The notes under the pieces: model-generated
What the model was told of the DNA's origin: nothing
The model's database searches: none
What the model saw: the letters and a program-made list of their open reading frames with translations, nothing else
Shown here: positions 27,092 through 41,305 of the stretch, in pieces
Layout: each line of letters opens with the position of its first letter
Numbering within the stretch: position 1 is the first letter of the stretch
Assembly (NCBI GenBank): GCA_964019165.1
Contig: OZ025274.1
Span: 8,366,407-8,430,406 of the forward strand
Direction: 5' to 3'
DNA: 64,000 bases
DNA from: Mastigias papua
Lineage: Eukaryota > Cnidaria > Scyphozoa > Rhizostomeae > Mastigiidae
Position numbers and translations under genes: made by a program

Positions 27092-30000
27092 TCATTGCTG
27101 TATTGTCAGACCGTGCACACATACGTATTTTAGGCCCATCACAAGCAATGCCCATATGTGCATATACTGTTGTATGATTGAAATTGAGTGGAAATGGTTC
27201 AATCTCATCCGCTACACGTCTTTTACATCTATGGTTACACCGATGCCAGTAGTGTAGCTAATGTTTCCTATTCAAATTAGCCTTAGTCTCTGTTTTTACA
27301 CTATATACAGCTTTAAAGTGCTTTACATGTCGCAAAACTGACAATACTATGCAAGGCATATAATCACTATAAGTACGTGAGTAATAGCTCCAAAACATAA
27401 TCTAAGCGTATTCCTGCAGTGAATCTAGCATTTATAATATCATATGACCATCAGATCTGTTGTCATTGCAGTATTGTCATACCTTGCACACATACATATT
27501 TTAGGCCCATCACAAGCAATGCCAATATGTGCATATACTGTTGTATTATTGAAATTGAGTGGAAATGGGTCAACCTCATCCGCTAAACGTCGTTTACATG
27601 TATGGTTACACCAATGCCAGTAGTGTAGCTAATGTTTCCTATTCAAATTAGCCTTATTCTCTGTTTTTACACTATATACCGCTTTAAAGTGCTCTACATG
27701 TCGCAACACTGACATTACTATGGAAGGCCTACAATCACTATAAGTACGTGTGTAATAGCTCCAAAACATAATCTAAGCATATTCCTGCAGTGAATCTACC
27801 ATTTATAATATCATATGACCATCAGATCTGTCGTCATTGCAGTATTGTCATACCTTGCACACATACATATTTTAGGCCTATCACAAGCAATGCCAATATG
27901 TGCATATACTGTTGTATTATTGAACTTGAGTGGAAATGGTTCAATCTCATCCGCTAAACGTCTTTTACATCTATGGTTACACCGATGCCAGTAGTGTAGC
28001 TAATGTTTCCTATTCAAATTAGCCTTAGTCTCTGTTTTTACACTATATACAGCTTTAAAGTGCTTTACATGTCGCAAAACTGACAATACTATGCAAGGCA
28101 TATAATCACTATAAGTACGTGTGTAATAGCTCCAAAACATAATCTAAGCGTATTCCTGCAGTGAATCTAGCATTTATAATATCATATGACCATCAGATCT
28201 GTCGTCATTGCAGTATTATCATACCTTGCACACATACATATTTTAGGCCCATCACAAGCAATGCCAATATGTGCATATACTGTTGTATTATTGAAATTGA
28301 GTGGAAATGGGTCAACTTCATCCGCTAAACGTCGTTTACATGTATGGTTACACCAATGCCAGTAGTGTAGCTAATGTTTCCTATTCAAATTAGCCTTAGT
28401 CTCTGTTTTTACACTATATACAGCTTTAAAGTGCTTTACATGTCGCAAAACTGACAATACTATGCAAGGCCTACAATCACTATAAGTACGTGTGTAATAG
28501 CTCCAAAACATAATCTAAGCATATTCCTGCAGTGAATCTAGCATTTATAACATCATATGGCCATCAGATCTGTCGTCATTGCTGGATTGTCATACCTTGC
28601 ACACATACATATTTTAGGCCCATCACAAGCAATGCCAATATGTGCATATACTGTTGTATGATTGAAATTGAGTGGAAATGGTTCAATCTCATCCACTAAA
28701 CGTCTTTTACATCTATGGTTACACCGATGCCAGTAGTTTAGCCAATGTTTCCTATTCAAGTTAGTCTTATTCTCTGTATTTACACTATATGCAGCTTTAA
28801 AGTGCGTTAGATGTCGCAAAACTGCCAATACTATGCAAGGCCTACAATCACTATAAGTACGTGTGTAACAGCTCCAAACCATAATCTAAGCATATTCCTG
28901 CAGTGACTCTAGCATTTATAACATCATATGACCATCAGATCTGTCGTCATTGCTGTATTGTCAGACCTTGCACACATACGTATTTTAGGCCCATCACAAG
29001 CAATGCCCATATGTGCATATACTGTTGTATGATTGAAATTGAGTGGAAATGGTTCAATCTCATCCGCTAAACGTCTTTTACATCTATGGTTACACCGATG
29101 CCAGTAGTGTAGCAATGTTTCCTATTCAAATTAGCCTTAGTCTCTGTTTTTACACTATATACAGCTTTAAAGTGCTTTACATGTCGCAAAACTGACAGTA
29201 CTATGCAAGGCCTACAATCACTATAAGTACGTGTGTAATAGCTCCAAAACATAATCTAATCATATTTGTACAGTGAATCTAGCATTTATAATATCATATG
29301 ACCATCAGATCTGTCGTCATTACTGTATTGTCAGACCTTGCACACATACGTATTTTAGGCCAATCACAAGCAATGCCAATATGTGCATATACTGTTGTAT
29401 GAGTGAAATTGAGTGGAAATGCGTCAATCTCATCCGCTACACGTCTTTTACATCTATGGTTACACCGATGCCAGTAGTGTAGCAATGTTTCCTATTCAAA
29501 TTAGCCTTAGTGTCTCTATTTACACTATATATATCTTTGGAGTGCTTTACATGTCGTGAAACTGACAGTACTATGGAAGGCCTACAATCACTATAAGTAC
29601 GTGTGTAATAGCTCCAAAACATAATCTACGCATATTCCTGCAGTGAATCTAGCATTTATAATATCATATGACCATCAGATCTGTCGTCATTGCTGGATTG
29701 TCATACCTTGCACACATACGTATTTTAGGCCCATCACAAGCAATGCCAATATGTGCATATACTGTTGTATGATTGAAATTGAGTGGAAATGGGTCAATCT
29801 CATCCACTAAACGTCTTTTACATCTATGGTTACACCGATGCCAGTAGTGTAGCAATGTTTCCTATTCAAATTAGCCTTAGTGTCTGTTTTCACACTATAT
29901 GCAGCTTTAAAGTGCTTTACATGTCGCAAAACTGACAATACTATGCAAGGCATACAATCACTATAAGTACGTGTGTAAAGCTCCAAAACATAATCTAAGC

Positions 30001-33000
30001 ATATTCCTGCAGTGAATCTAGCATTTATAACATCATATGACCATCAGATCTGTCGTCATTACTGTATTGTCAGACCTTGCACACATACGTATTTTAGGCC
30101 AATCACAAGCAATGCCAATATGTGCATATACTGTTGTATGAGTGAAATTGAATGGAAATGCGTCAATCTCATCCGCTACACGTCTTTTACATCTATGGTT
30201 ACACCGATGCCAGTAGTGTAGCTAATGTTTCCTATTCAAATTAGCCTTATTCTCTGTTTTTACACTATATACCGCTTTAAAGTGCTCTACATGTCGCAAC
30301 ACTGACATTACTATGGAAGGCCTACAATCACTATAAGTACGTGTGTAATAGCTCCAAAACATAATCTAAGCATATTCCTGCAGTGAATCTAGCATTTATA
30401 ATATCATATGACCATCAGATCTGTCGTCATTGCAGTATTGTCATACCTTGCACACATACATATTTTAGGCCTATCACAAGCAATGCCAATATCTGCATAT
30501 ACTGTTGTATTATTGAAATTGAGTGGAAATGGTTCAATCTCATCCGCTAAACGTCTTTTACATCTATGGTTACACCGATGCCAGTAGTGTAGCTAATGTT
30601 TCCTATTCAAATTAGCCTTAGTCTCTGTTTTTACACTATATACAGCTTTAAAGTGCTTTACATGTCGCAAAACTGACAATACTATGCAAGGCATATAATC
30701 ACTATAAGTACGTGTGTAATAGCTCCAAAACATAATCTAAGCGTATTCCTGCAGTGAATCTAGCATTTATAATATCATATGACCATCAGATCTGTCGTCA
30801 TTGCAGTATTGTCATACCTTGCACACATACATATTTTAGGCCCATCACAAGCAATGCCAATATGTGCATATACTGTTGTATGAGTGAAATTGAGTGGAAA
30901 TGGTTCAATCTCATCCGCTAAACGTCTTTTACATATATGGTTACACCGATGCCAGTAGTGTAGCTAATGTTTCCTATTCAAATTAGCCTTAGTCTCTGTT
31001 TTTACACTATATACAGCTTTAAAGTGCTTTACATGTCGCAAAACTGACAATACTATGCAAGGCATATAATCACTATAAGTACGTGAGTAATAGCTCCAAA
31101 ACATAATCTAAGCGTATTCCTGCAGTGAATCTAGCATTTATAATATCATATGACCATCAGATCTGTTGTCATTGCAGTATTGTCATACCTTGCACACATA
31201 CATATTTTAGGCCCATCACAAGCAATGCCAATATGTGCATATACTGTTGTATGATTGAAATTGAGTGGAAATGGGTCAACCTCATCCGCTAAACGTCGTT
31301 TACATCTATGGTTACACCAATGCCAGTAGTGTAGCTAATGTTTCCTATTCAAGTTAGCCTTATTCTCTGTTTTTACACTATATACCGCTTTAAAGTGCTC
31401 TACATGTCGCAACACTGACATTACTATGGAAGGCCTACAATCACTATAAGTACGTGTGTAATAGCTCCAAAACATAATCTATGCATATTCCTGCAGTGAA
31501 TCTAGCATTTATAACATCATATGACCATCAGATCTGTCGTCATTGCTGTATTGTCACACATTGCACACATACGTATTTTAGGCCCATCACAAGCAATGCC
31601 CATATGTGCATATACTGTTGTATGATTGAAATTGAGTGGAAATGGTTCAATCTCATCCGCTAAACGTCTTTTACATCTATGGTTACACCGATGCCAGTAG
31701 TGTAGCTAATGTTTCCTATTCAAATTAGCCTTAGTCTCTGTTTTTACACTATATACAGCTTTAAAGTGCTTTACATGTCGCAAAACTGACAATACTATGC
31801 AAGGCATATAATCACTATAAGTACGTGTGTAATAGCTCCAAAACATAATCTAAGCGTATTCCTGCAGTGAATCTAGCATTTATAATATCATGTGACCATC
31901 AGATCTGTCTTCATTGCAGTATTGTCATACCTTGCACACATACATATTTTAGGCCCATCACAAGCAATGCCAATATGTGCATATACTGTTGTATGATTGA
32001 AATTGAGTGGAAATGGGTCAACCTCATCCGCTAAACGTCGTTTACATGTATGGTTACACCAATGCCAGTAGTGTAGCTAATGTGTCCTATTCAAATTAGC
32101 CTTATTCTCTGTTTTTACACTATATACCGCTTTAAAGTGCTATACATGTCGCAACACTGATATTACTATGGAAGGCCTACAATCACTATAAGTACGTGTG
32201 TAATAGCTCCAAAACATAATCTAAGCATATTCCTGCAGTGAATCTAGCATTTATAATATCATATGACCATCAGATCTGTCGTCATTGCAGTATTGTCATA
32301 CCTTGCACACATACGTATTTTAGGCCCATCACAAGCAATGCCAATATGTGCATATACTGTTGTATTATTGAAATTGAGTGGAAATGGGTCAACTTCATCC
32401 GCTAAACGTCGTTTACATGTATGGTTACACCAATGCCAGTAGTGTAGCTAATGTTTCCTATTCAAATTAGCCTTAGTCTCTGTTTTTACACTATATACAG
32501 CTTTAAAGTGCTTTACATGTCGCAAAACTGACAATACTATGCAAGGCCTACAATCACTATAAGTACGTGTGTAATAGCTCCAAAACATAATCTAAGCATA
32601 TTCCTGCAGTGAATCTACCATTTATAATATCATATGACCATCAGATCTGTCGTCATTGCTGTATTGTCACACATTGCACACATACGTATTTTAGGCCCAT
32701 CACAAGCAATGCCCATATGTGCATATACTGTTGTATGATTGAAATTGAGTGGAAATGGTTCAATCTCATCCGCTAAACGTCTTTTACATCTATGGTTACA
32801 CCGATGCCAGTAGTGTAGCTAATGTTTCCTATTCAAATTAGCCTTAGTCTCTGTTTTTACACTATATACAGCTTTAAAGTGCTTTACATGTCGCAAAACT
32901 GACAATACTATGCAAGGCATATAATCACTATAAGTACGTGTGTAATAGCTCCAAAACATAATCTAAGCATATTCCTGCAGTGAATCTAGCATTTATAATA

Positions 33001-36000
33001 TCATGTGACCATCAGATCTGTCGTCATTGCAGTATTGTCATACCTTGCACACATACATATTTTAGGCCCATCACAAGCAATGCCAATATGTGCATATACT
33101 GTTGTATGATTGAAATTGAGTGGAAATGGGTCAACCTCATCCGCTAAACGTCGTTTACATGTATGGTTACACCAATGCCAGTAGTGTAGCTAATGTTTCC
33201 TATTCAAATTAGCCGTATTCTCTGTTTTTACACTATATACCGCTTTAAAGTGCTCTACATGTCGCAACACTGACATTACTATGGAAGGCCTACAATCACT
33301 ATAAGTACGTGTGTAATAGCTCCAAAACATAATCTATGCATATTCCTGCAGTGAATCTAGCATTTATAATATCATATGACCATCAGATCTGTCGTCATTG
33401 CAGTATTGTCATACCTTGCACACATACGTATTTTAGGCCCATCACAAGCAATGCCAATATGTGCATATACTGTTGTATTATTGAAATTGAGTGGAAATGG
33501 GTCAACTTCATCCGCTAAACGTCGTTTACATGTATGGTTACACCAATGCCAGTAGTGTAGCTAATGTTTCCTATTCAAATTAGCCTTAGTCTCTGTTTTT
33601 ACACTATATACAGCTTTAAAGTGCTTTACATGTCGCAAAACTGACAATACTATGCAAGGCCTACAATCACTATAAGTACGTGTGTAATAGCTCCAAAACA
33701 TAATCTAAGCATATTCCTGCAGTGAATCTAGCATTTATAATATCATATGGCCATCAGATCTGTCGTCATTGCTGGATTGTCATACCTTGCACACATACGT
33801 ATTTTAGGCCCATCACAAGCAATGCCAATATGTACATATACTGTTGTATGATTGAAATTGAGTGGAAATGGTTCAATCTCATCCACTAAACGTCTTTTAC
33901 ATCTATGGTTACACCGATGCCAGTAGTTTAGCCAATGTTTCCTATTCAAGTTAGACTTATTCTCTGTATTTACACTATATGCAGCTTTAAAGTGCGTTAG
34001 ATGTAGCAAAACTGACAATACTATGCAAGACCTACAATCACTATAAGTACGTGTGTAATAGCTCCAAAACATAATCTAAGCGTATTCCTGCAGTGAATCT
34101 AGCATTTATAATATCATATGACCATCAGATCTGTCGTCATTGCAGTATTGTCATACCTTGCACACATACATATTTTAGGCCCATCACAAGCAATGCCAAT
34201 ATGTGCATATACTGTTGTTTGATTGAAATTGAGTGGAAATGGGTCAACCTCATCCGCTAAACGTCGTTTACATCTATGGTTACACCAATGCCAGTAGTGT
34301 AGCTAATGTGTCCTATTCAAATTAGCCTTATTCTCTGTTTTTACACTATATACCGCTTTAAAGTGCTCTACATGTCGCAACACTGACATTACTATGGAAG
34401 GCCTACAATCACTATAAGTACGTGTGTAATAGCTCCAAAACATAATCTAAGCATATTCCTGCAGTGAATCTAGCATTTATAATATCATATGACCATCAGA
34501 TCTGTCGTCATTGCAGTATTGTCATACCTTGCACACATACATATTTTAGGCCCATCACAAGCAATGCCAATATGTGCATATACTGTTGTATTATTGAAAT
34601 TGAGTGGAAATGGGTCAATCTCATCCACTAAACGTCTTTTACATCTATGGTTACACCGATACCAGTAGTTTAGCCAATGTTTCCTATTCAAATTAGCCTT
34701 AGTCTCTGTTTTTACACTATATACAGCTTTAAAGTGCTTTACATGTCGCAAAACTGACAATACTATGCAAGGCCTACAATCACTATAAGTACGTGTGTAA
34801 TAGCTCCAAAACATAATCTAAGCATATTCCTGCAGTGAATCTAGCATTTATAATATCATATGACCATCAGATCTGTCGTCATTGCTGGATTGTCATACCT
34901 TGCACACATACGTATTTTAGGCCCATCACAAGCAATGCCAATATGTGCATATACTGTTGTATGATTGAAATTGAGTGGAAATGGGTCAATCTCATCCACT
35001 AAACGTCTTTTACATCTATGGTTACACCGATGCCAGTAGTGTAGCTAATGTGTCCTATTCAAATTAGCCTTAGTCTCTGTTTTTACACTATATACAGCTT
35101 TAAAGTGCTTTACATGTCGCAAAACTGACAGTACTATGCAAGGCCTACAATCACTATAAGTACGTGTGTAATAGCTCCAAAACATAATCTAATCATATTT
35201 GTACAGTGAATCTAGCATTTATAATATCATATGACCATCAGATCTGTCGTCATTACTGTATTGACAGACCTTGCACACATACATATTTTAGGCCCATCAC
35301 AAGCAATGCCAATATGTGCATATACTGTTGTATGATTGAAATTGAGTGGAAATGGGTCAATCTCATCCGCTAAACGTCGTTTACATCTATGGTTACACCA
35401 ATGCCAGTAGTGTAGCTAATGTGTCCTATTCAAATTAGCCTTATTCTCTGTTTTTACACTATATACAGCTTTAAAGTGCTTTACATGTCGCAAACCTGAC
35501 ATTACTGTGCAAGGCCTACAATCACTATAAGTACGTGTGTAATAGCTCCAAAACATAATCTAAGCATATTCCTGCAGTGAATCTAGCATTTATACTATCA
35601 TATGACCATCAGATCTGTCGTCATTGCTGTAATGTCAGACCTTGCACACATACGTATTGTAGGAACATCACAAGCAATGGCAATATGTACATATACTGTT
35701 GTATGATTGAAAGTGAGTGGAAATGGGTCAATCTCATCCGCTAAACGTCTTTTACATCTATGGTTACACCGATGCCAGTAGTGTAACTATAGTCTCCTAT
35801 TCAAATTAGTCTTATTCTCTGTTTTTACACTATATACAGCTTTAAAATGCTTTACATGTCGCAAAACTGACATTACTGTGCAAGGCCTACAATCACTATA
35901 AGTACGTGTGTAATAGCTCCAAAACATAATCTAAGCATATTCCTGCAGTGAATCTACCATTTATAATATCATATGACCATCAGATCTGTCGTCATTGCAG

Positions 36001-38339
36001 TATTGTCATACCTTGCACACATACATATTTTAGGCCCATCACAGGCAATGCCAATATGTGCATATACTGTTGTATGATTGAAATTGAGTGGAAATAGGTC
36101 AATCTCATACGCTAAACGTCTTTTACATCTATGGTTACACCGATGCCAGTAGTGTAGCTAATGGTTCCTGTTCAAATTAGCATTAGTTTCTGTTTTTACA
36201 CTATATACAGCTTTAAAGTGCTTTACATGTCGCAAACCTGACAATTACTGTGCAAGGCCTACAATCACTATAAGTACGTGTGTAATAGCTCCAAAACATA
36301 ATCTAAGCATATTCCTGCAGTGAATCTACCATGCATAATATCATATAACCATCAGATCTGTCGTCATTGCTGTATTGTCACACCTTGCACACATACGTAT
36401 TTTAGGCCCATCACAAGCAATGGCAATATGCACATATACTGTTGTATGATTGAAATTGAGTGGATATGGGTCAATCTCATCCACTAAACGTCTCTTACAT
36501 CTATGGTTACACCGGTGCCAGTAGTGTAACTATAGTCTCCTATTCAAATTAGTCTTATTCTCTGTTTTTACACTATATACAGCTTTAAACTGCTTTACAT
36601 GTCGCAAAACCGACATTACTGTGCCAGGCCTACAATCACTATAAGTACGTGTGTAATAGCTCCAAAACATAATCTAAGCATATTCCTGCAGTGAATCTAC
36701 CATTTATAATATCATATGACCATCAGATCTGTCGTCATTGCAGTATTGTCATACCTTGCACACATACATATTTTAGGCCCATCACAGGCGATGCCAATAT
36801 GGGCATATACTGTTGTATGATTGAAATTGAGTGGAAATAGGTCAATCTCATCCGCTAAACGTCTTTTACATCTATGGTTACACCAATGCCAGTAGTGTAG
36901 CTAATGTTTCCTGTTCAAATTAGCATTAGTTTCTGTTTTTACACTATATACAGCTTTAAAGTGCTTTACATGTCGCAAACCTGACATTACTGTGCAAGGC
37001 CTACAATCACTATAAGTACGTGTGTAATAGCTCCAAAACATAATCTAAGCATATTCCTGCAGTGAATCTACCATGCATAATATCATATAACCATCAGATC
37101 TGTCGTCATTGCTGTATTGTCACACCTTGCACACATACGTATTTTAGGCCCATCACAAGCAATGGCAATATGCACATATACTGTTGTATGATTGAAATTG
37201 AGTGGAAATGGGTCAATCTCATCCGCTAAACGTCTTTTACATCTATGGTTACACCGATGCCAGTAGTGTAACTATAGTCTCCTATTCAAATTAGTCTTAT
37301 TCTCTGTTTTTACACTATATACAGCTTTAAAGTGCTTTACATGTCGCAAACCTGACAATACTATGCAAGGCCTACAATCACTATAAGTACGTGTGTAATA
37401 GCTCCAAAACATAATCTAAGCATATTCCTGCAGTGAATCTAGCATTTATAATATCATATGACCATCAGATCTGTCGTCATTGCAGTATTGTCATATCTTG
37501 CACACATACATATTTTAGGCCCATCACAGGCGATGCCAATATGTGCATATACTGTTGTATGATTGAAATTGAGTGGAAATAGGTCAATCTCATCCGCTAA
37601 ACGTCTTTTACATCTATGGTTACACCGATGCCAGTAGTGTAACTATAGTCTCCTATTCAAATTAGTCTTATTCTCTGTTTTTACACTATATACAGCTTTA
37701 AAATGCTTTACATGTCGCAAAACTGACATTACTGTGCAAGGCCTACAATCACTATAAGTACGTGTGTAATAGCTCCAAAACATAATCTAAGCATATTCCT
37801 GCAGTGAATCTACCATTTATAATATCGTATGACCATCAGATCTGTCGTCATTGCAGTATTGTCATACCTTGCACACATACATATTTTAGGCCCATCACAG
37901 GCGATGCCAATATGTGCATATACTGTTGTATGATTGAAATTGAGTGGAAATAGGTCAATCTCATCCGCTAAACGTCTTTTACATCTATGGTTACACCGAT
38001 GCCAGTAGTGTAGCTAATGGTTCCTGTTCAAATTAGCATTAGTTTCTGTTTTTACACTATATACAGCTTTAAAGTGCTTTACATGTCGCAAACCTGACAA
38101 TTACTGTGCAAGGCCTACAATCACTATAAGTACGTGTGTAATAGCTCCAAAACATAATCTAAGCATATTCCTGCAGTGAATCTACCATGCATAATATCAT
38201 ATAACCATCAGATCTGTCGTCATTGCTGTATTGTCACACCTTGCACACATACGTATTTTAGGCCCATCACAAGCAATGGCAATATGCACATATACTGTTG
38301 TATGATTGAAATTGAGTGGATATGGGTCAATCTCATCCA

Positions 38340-38360
38340 CTAAACGTCTTTTACATCTAT
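38340..38360. other. Junction between the large block and the A/B dimer domain
   Basis: To the left, through 38360, the sequence matches the end of large copy 1 (up to 21304). To the right, from 38340, it matches 41306 onward. The 21-base overlap is common to both, so the switch between subfamilies happened within this interval, inside a monomer and without change of phase. Confidence 0.8.
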
Positions 38361-41305
38361 TGTTACACCGATGGCAGTAGTGTAGCTAATGTTTCCTATT
38401 CAAATTAGAATTAGTCTCTGTTTTTACACTATATACAGCTTTAAAGTGCTTTACATGTCGCAAAACCGATATTACTGCCAAGGCCTACAATCACTATAAG
38501 TACGTGTGTAATAGCTCCAAAACATAATCTAAGCATATTCCTGCAGTGAATCTACCATTTATAATATCATATGACCATCAGATCTGTCGTCATTGCAGTA
38601 TTGTCAGACCTTGCACACATACGTATTTTAGGCCCATCACAAGCAATGCCAATATGTGCATATACTGTTGTATGATTGAAATTGAGTGGAAATGGTTCAA
38701 TCTAATCCGCTAAACGTCTTTTACATCTATGGGTACAGCGATGCCAGTAGTGTAGCTAATGTTTCCTATTCAAATTAGAATTAGTCATGGTTTTTACACT
38801 ATATACAGCTTTAAAGTGCTGTACATGTCGCAAAACCGATATTACTGTGCAAGGCCTACAATCACTATAAGTACGTGTGTAATAGCTCCAAAACATAATC
38901 TAAGCATATTCATGCAGTGAATCTAGCATTTATAATATCTTATGACCATCAGATCTGTCGTCATTGCTGTATTGTCAGACCTTGCACACATACGTATTTT
39001 AGGCCCATCACAGGCACTGCCAATATGTGCATATACTGTTGTATGATTGAGATTGAGTAGACATGGTTCAATCTCATCCGCTAAACGCCTTTTACAGCTA
39101 TTGTTAAACCGATGCCAGTAGTGTAGCTAATGTTTCCTGTTTAAATTAGCATTAGTTTCTGTTTTTACACTATATACAGCTTTAAAGAGCTTTACATGTC
39201 GCAAAACCGACATTACTGTGCAAGGCCTACAATCACTATAAGTACGTGTGTAATAGCTCCAAAACATAATCTAAGCATATTCCTGCAGTGAATCTAGCAT
39301 TTATAATATCATATGACCATCAGATCTGTCGTCATTGCTGTATTGTCAGACCTTGCACACATACATATTTTAGGCCCATCACAAGCAATGCCAATATGTG
39401 CATATACTGTTGTATGATTGAAATTGAGTGGAAATGGTTCAATCTAATCCGCTAAACGTCTTTTACATCTATGGGTACAGCGATGCCAGTAGTGTAGCTA
39501 ATGTTTCCTATTCAAATTAGAATTAGTCATGGTTTTTACACTATATACAGCTTTAAAGTGCTGTACATGTCGCAAAACCGATATTACTGTGCAAGGCCTA
39601 CAATCACTATAAGTACGTGTGTAATAGCTCCAAAACATAATCTAAGCATATTCATGCAGTGAATCTAGCATTTATAATATCTTATGACCATCAGATCTGT
39701 CGTCATTGCTGTATTGTCAGACCTTGCACACATACGTATTTTAGGCCCATCACAGGCAATGCCAATATGTGCATATACTGTTGTATGATTGAGATTGAGT
39801 AGACATGGTTCAATCTCATCCGCTAAACGCCTTTTACAGCTATTGTTAAACCGATGCCAGTAGTGTAGCTAATGGTTCCTATTCAAATTAGCCGTAGTCT
39901 CTGTTGTTACACTATTTACAGCTTTAAAGTGCTTTACATGTCGCAAAAATGACAATACTATGCAAGGCCTACAATCACTATAAGTACGTGTGTAATAGCT
40001 CCAAAACATAATCAAAGCATATTCCTGCAGTGAATCTAGCATTTATAATATCATATGACCATCAGATCTGTCGTCATTGCTGTATTGTCAGACCTTGCAC
40101 ACATACGTATTTTAGGCCAATCACAAGCAATGCCAATATGTGCATATACTGTTGTATGATTGAAATTGAGTGGAAATGGGTCAATCTCATCCACTAAACG
40201 TCTTTTACATCTATGGTTACACCGATGCCAGTAGTATAGCCAATGTTTCCTATTCAAATTAGAATTAGTCTCTGTTTTTACACTATATACAGCTTTAAAG
40301 TGCGTTAGATGTCGCAAAACCGACAATACTATGCAAGGCCTACAATCACTATAAGTACGTGTGTAATAGCTCCAAAACATAATCTAAGCATATTCCTGCA
40401 GTGAATCTACCATTTATAATATCATATGACCATCAGATCTGTCGTCATTGCAGTATTGTCATACCTTGCACACATACATATTTTAGGCCCATCACAGGCG
40501 ATGCCAATATGTGCATATACTGTTGTATGATTGAAATTGAGTGGAAATAGGTCAATCTCATCCGCTAAACGTCTTTTACATCTATGGTTACACCGATGCC
40601 AGTAGTGTAGCTAATGTTTCCTATTCAAATTAGCCTTATTCTCTGTTTTTACACTATATACAGCTTTAAAGTGCTTTACATGTCGCAAAACCGATATTAC
40701 TGCCAAGGCCTACAATCACTATAAGTACGTGTGTAATAGCTCCAAAACATAATCTAAGCATATTCCTGCAGTGAATCTAGCATTTATAATATCATATGAC
40801 CATCAGATCTGTCGTCATTGCAGTATTGTCAGACCTTGCACACATACGTATTTTAGGCCCATCACAAGCAATGCCAATATGTGCATATACTGTTGTATGA
40901 TTGAAATTGAGTGGAAATGGTTCAATCTAATCCGCTAAACGTCTTTTACATCTATGGGTACACCGATGCCAGTAGTGTAGCTAATGTTTCCTATTCAAAT
41001 TAGAATTAGTCATGGTTTTTACACTATATACAGCTTTAAAGTGCTTTACATGTCGCAAAACCGATATTACTGTGCAAGGCCTACAATCACTATAAGTACG
41101 TGTGTAATAGCTCCAAAACATAATCTAAGCATATTCATGCAGTGAATCTAGCATTTATAATATCTTATGACCATCAGATCTGTCGTCATTGCTGTATTGT
41201 CAGACCTTGCACACATACGTATTTTAGGCCCATCACAGGCAATGCCAATATGTGCATATACTGTTGTATGAGTAAAATTGAGTGGAAATGGGTCAATCTC
41301 ATCCG
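38340..41305. repeat. 2966-bp duplicated segment, copy 1 (eight monomers)
   Basis: From 38340 the array matches sequence 2966 bp downstream (8 x 371 less 2). Both copies start with a monomer half carrying CTATTGTTACACCGATGGCAG and GATATTACTGCCAAGG. They continue with alternating type A and type B monomers. Type A has TCAATCTAATCCGC, GGGTACAGCG and AGTCATGG. Type B has ATATCTTATGACC, GAGTAGACATGG and TTGTTAAACCG. A/B pairs give a local dimer period of about 742 bp. The monomer near 40.05 kb, with a GTATAGCC variant, interrupts the alternation. Confidence 0.84.

Larger units (their letters stand above)
21481..38360. repeat. Large higher-order unit, copy 2 (about 16.9 kb, about 46 monomers)
   Basis: This is the second copy of the block starting at 714. 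It matches copy 1 with only about two dozen differences seen by eye. These include C to A at 22221, two adjacent substitutions at 23616-23617, one deleted T near 25444, and single changes near 24282, 28862, 33953, 35264 and 36514. It lacks the ten-monomer duplication, so after about 36.1 kb its offset from copy 1 falls to 17056 bp. One patch of about 420 bp (30884-31306) is shifted by exactly one monomer relative to copy 1. The match ends at 38360: 38361 is T where 21305 is G. Confidence 0.92.

Noticed and set aside
714..38360. The large duplication as a pure assembly artefact
   Set aside because: The copies differ by scattered substitutions, a 1-nt deletion, a shifted patch and a 3710-bp presence/absence difference, which a simple duplicated contig would not show. 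Read-level checking is still needed for the parts that look identical.
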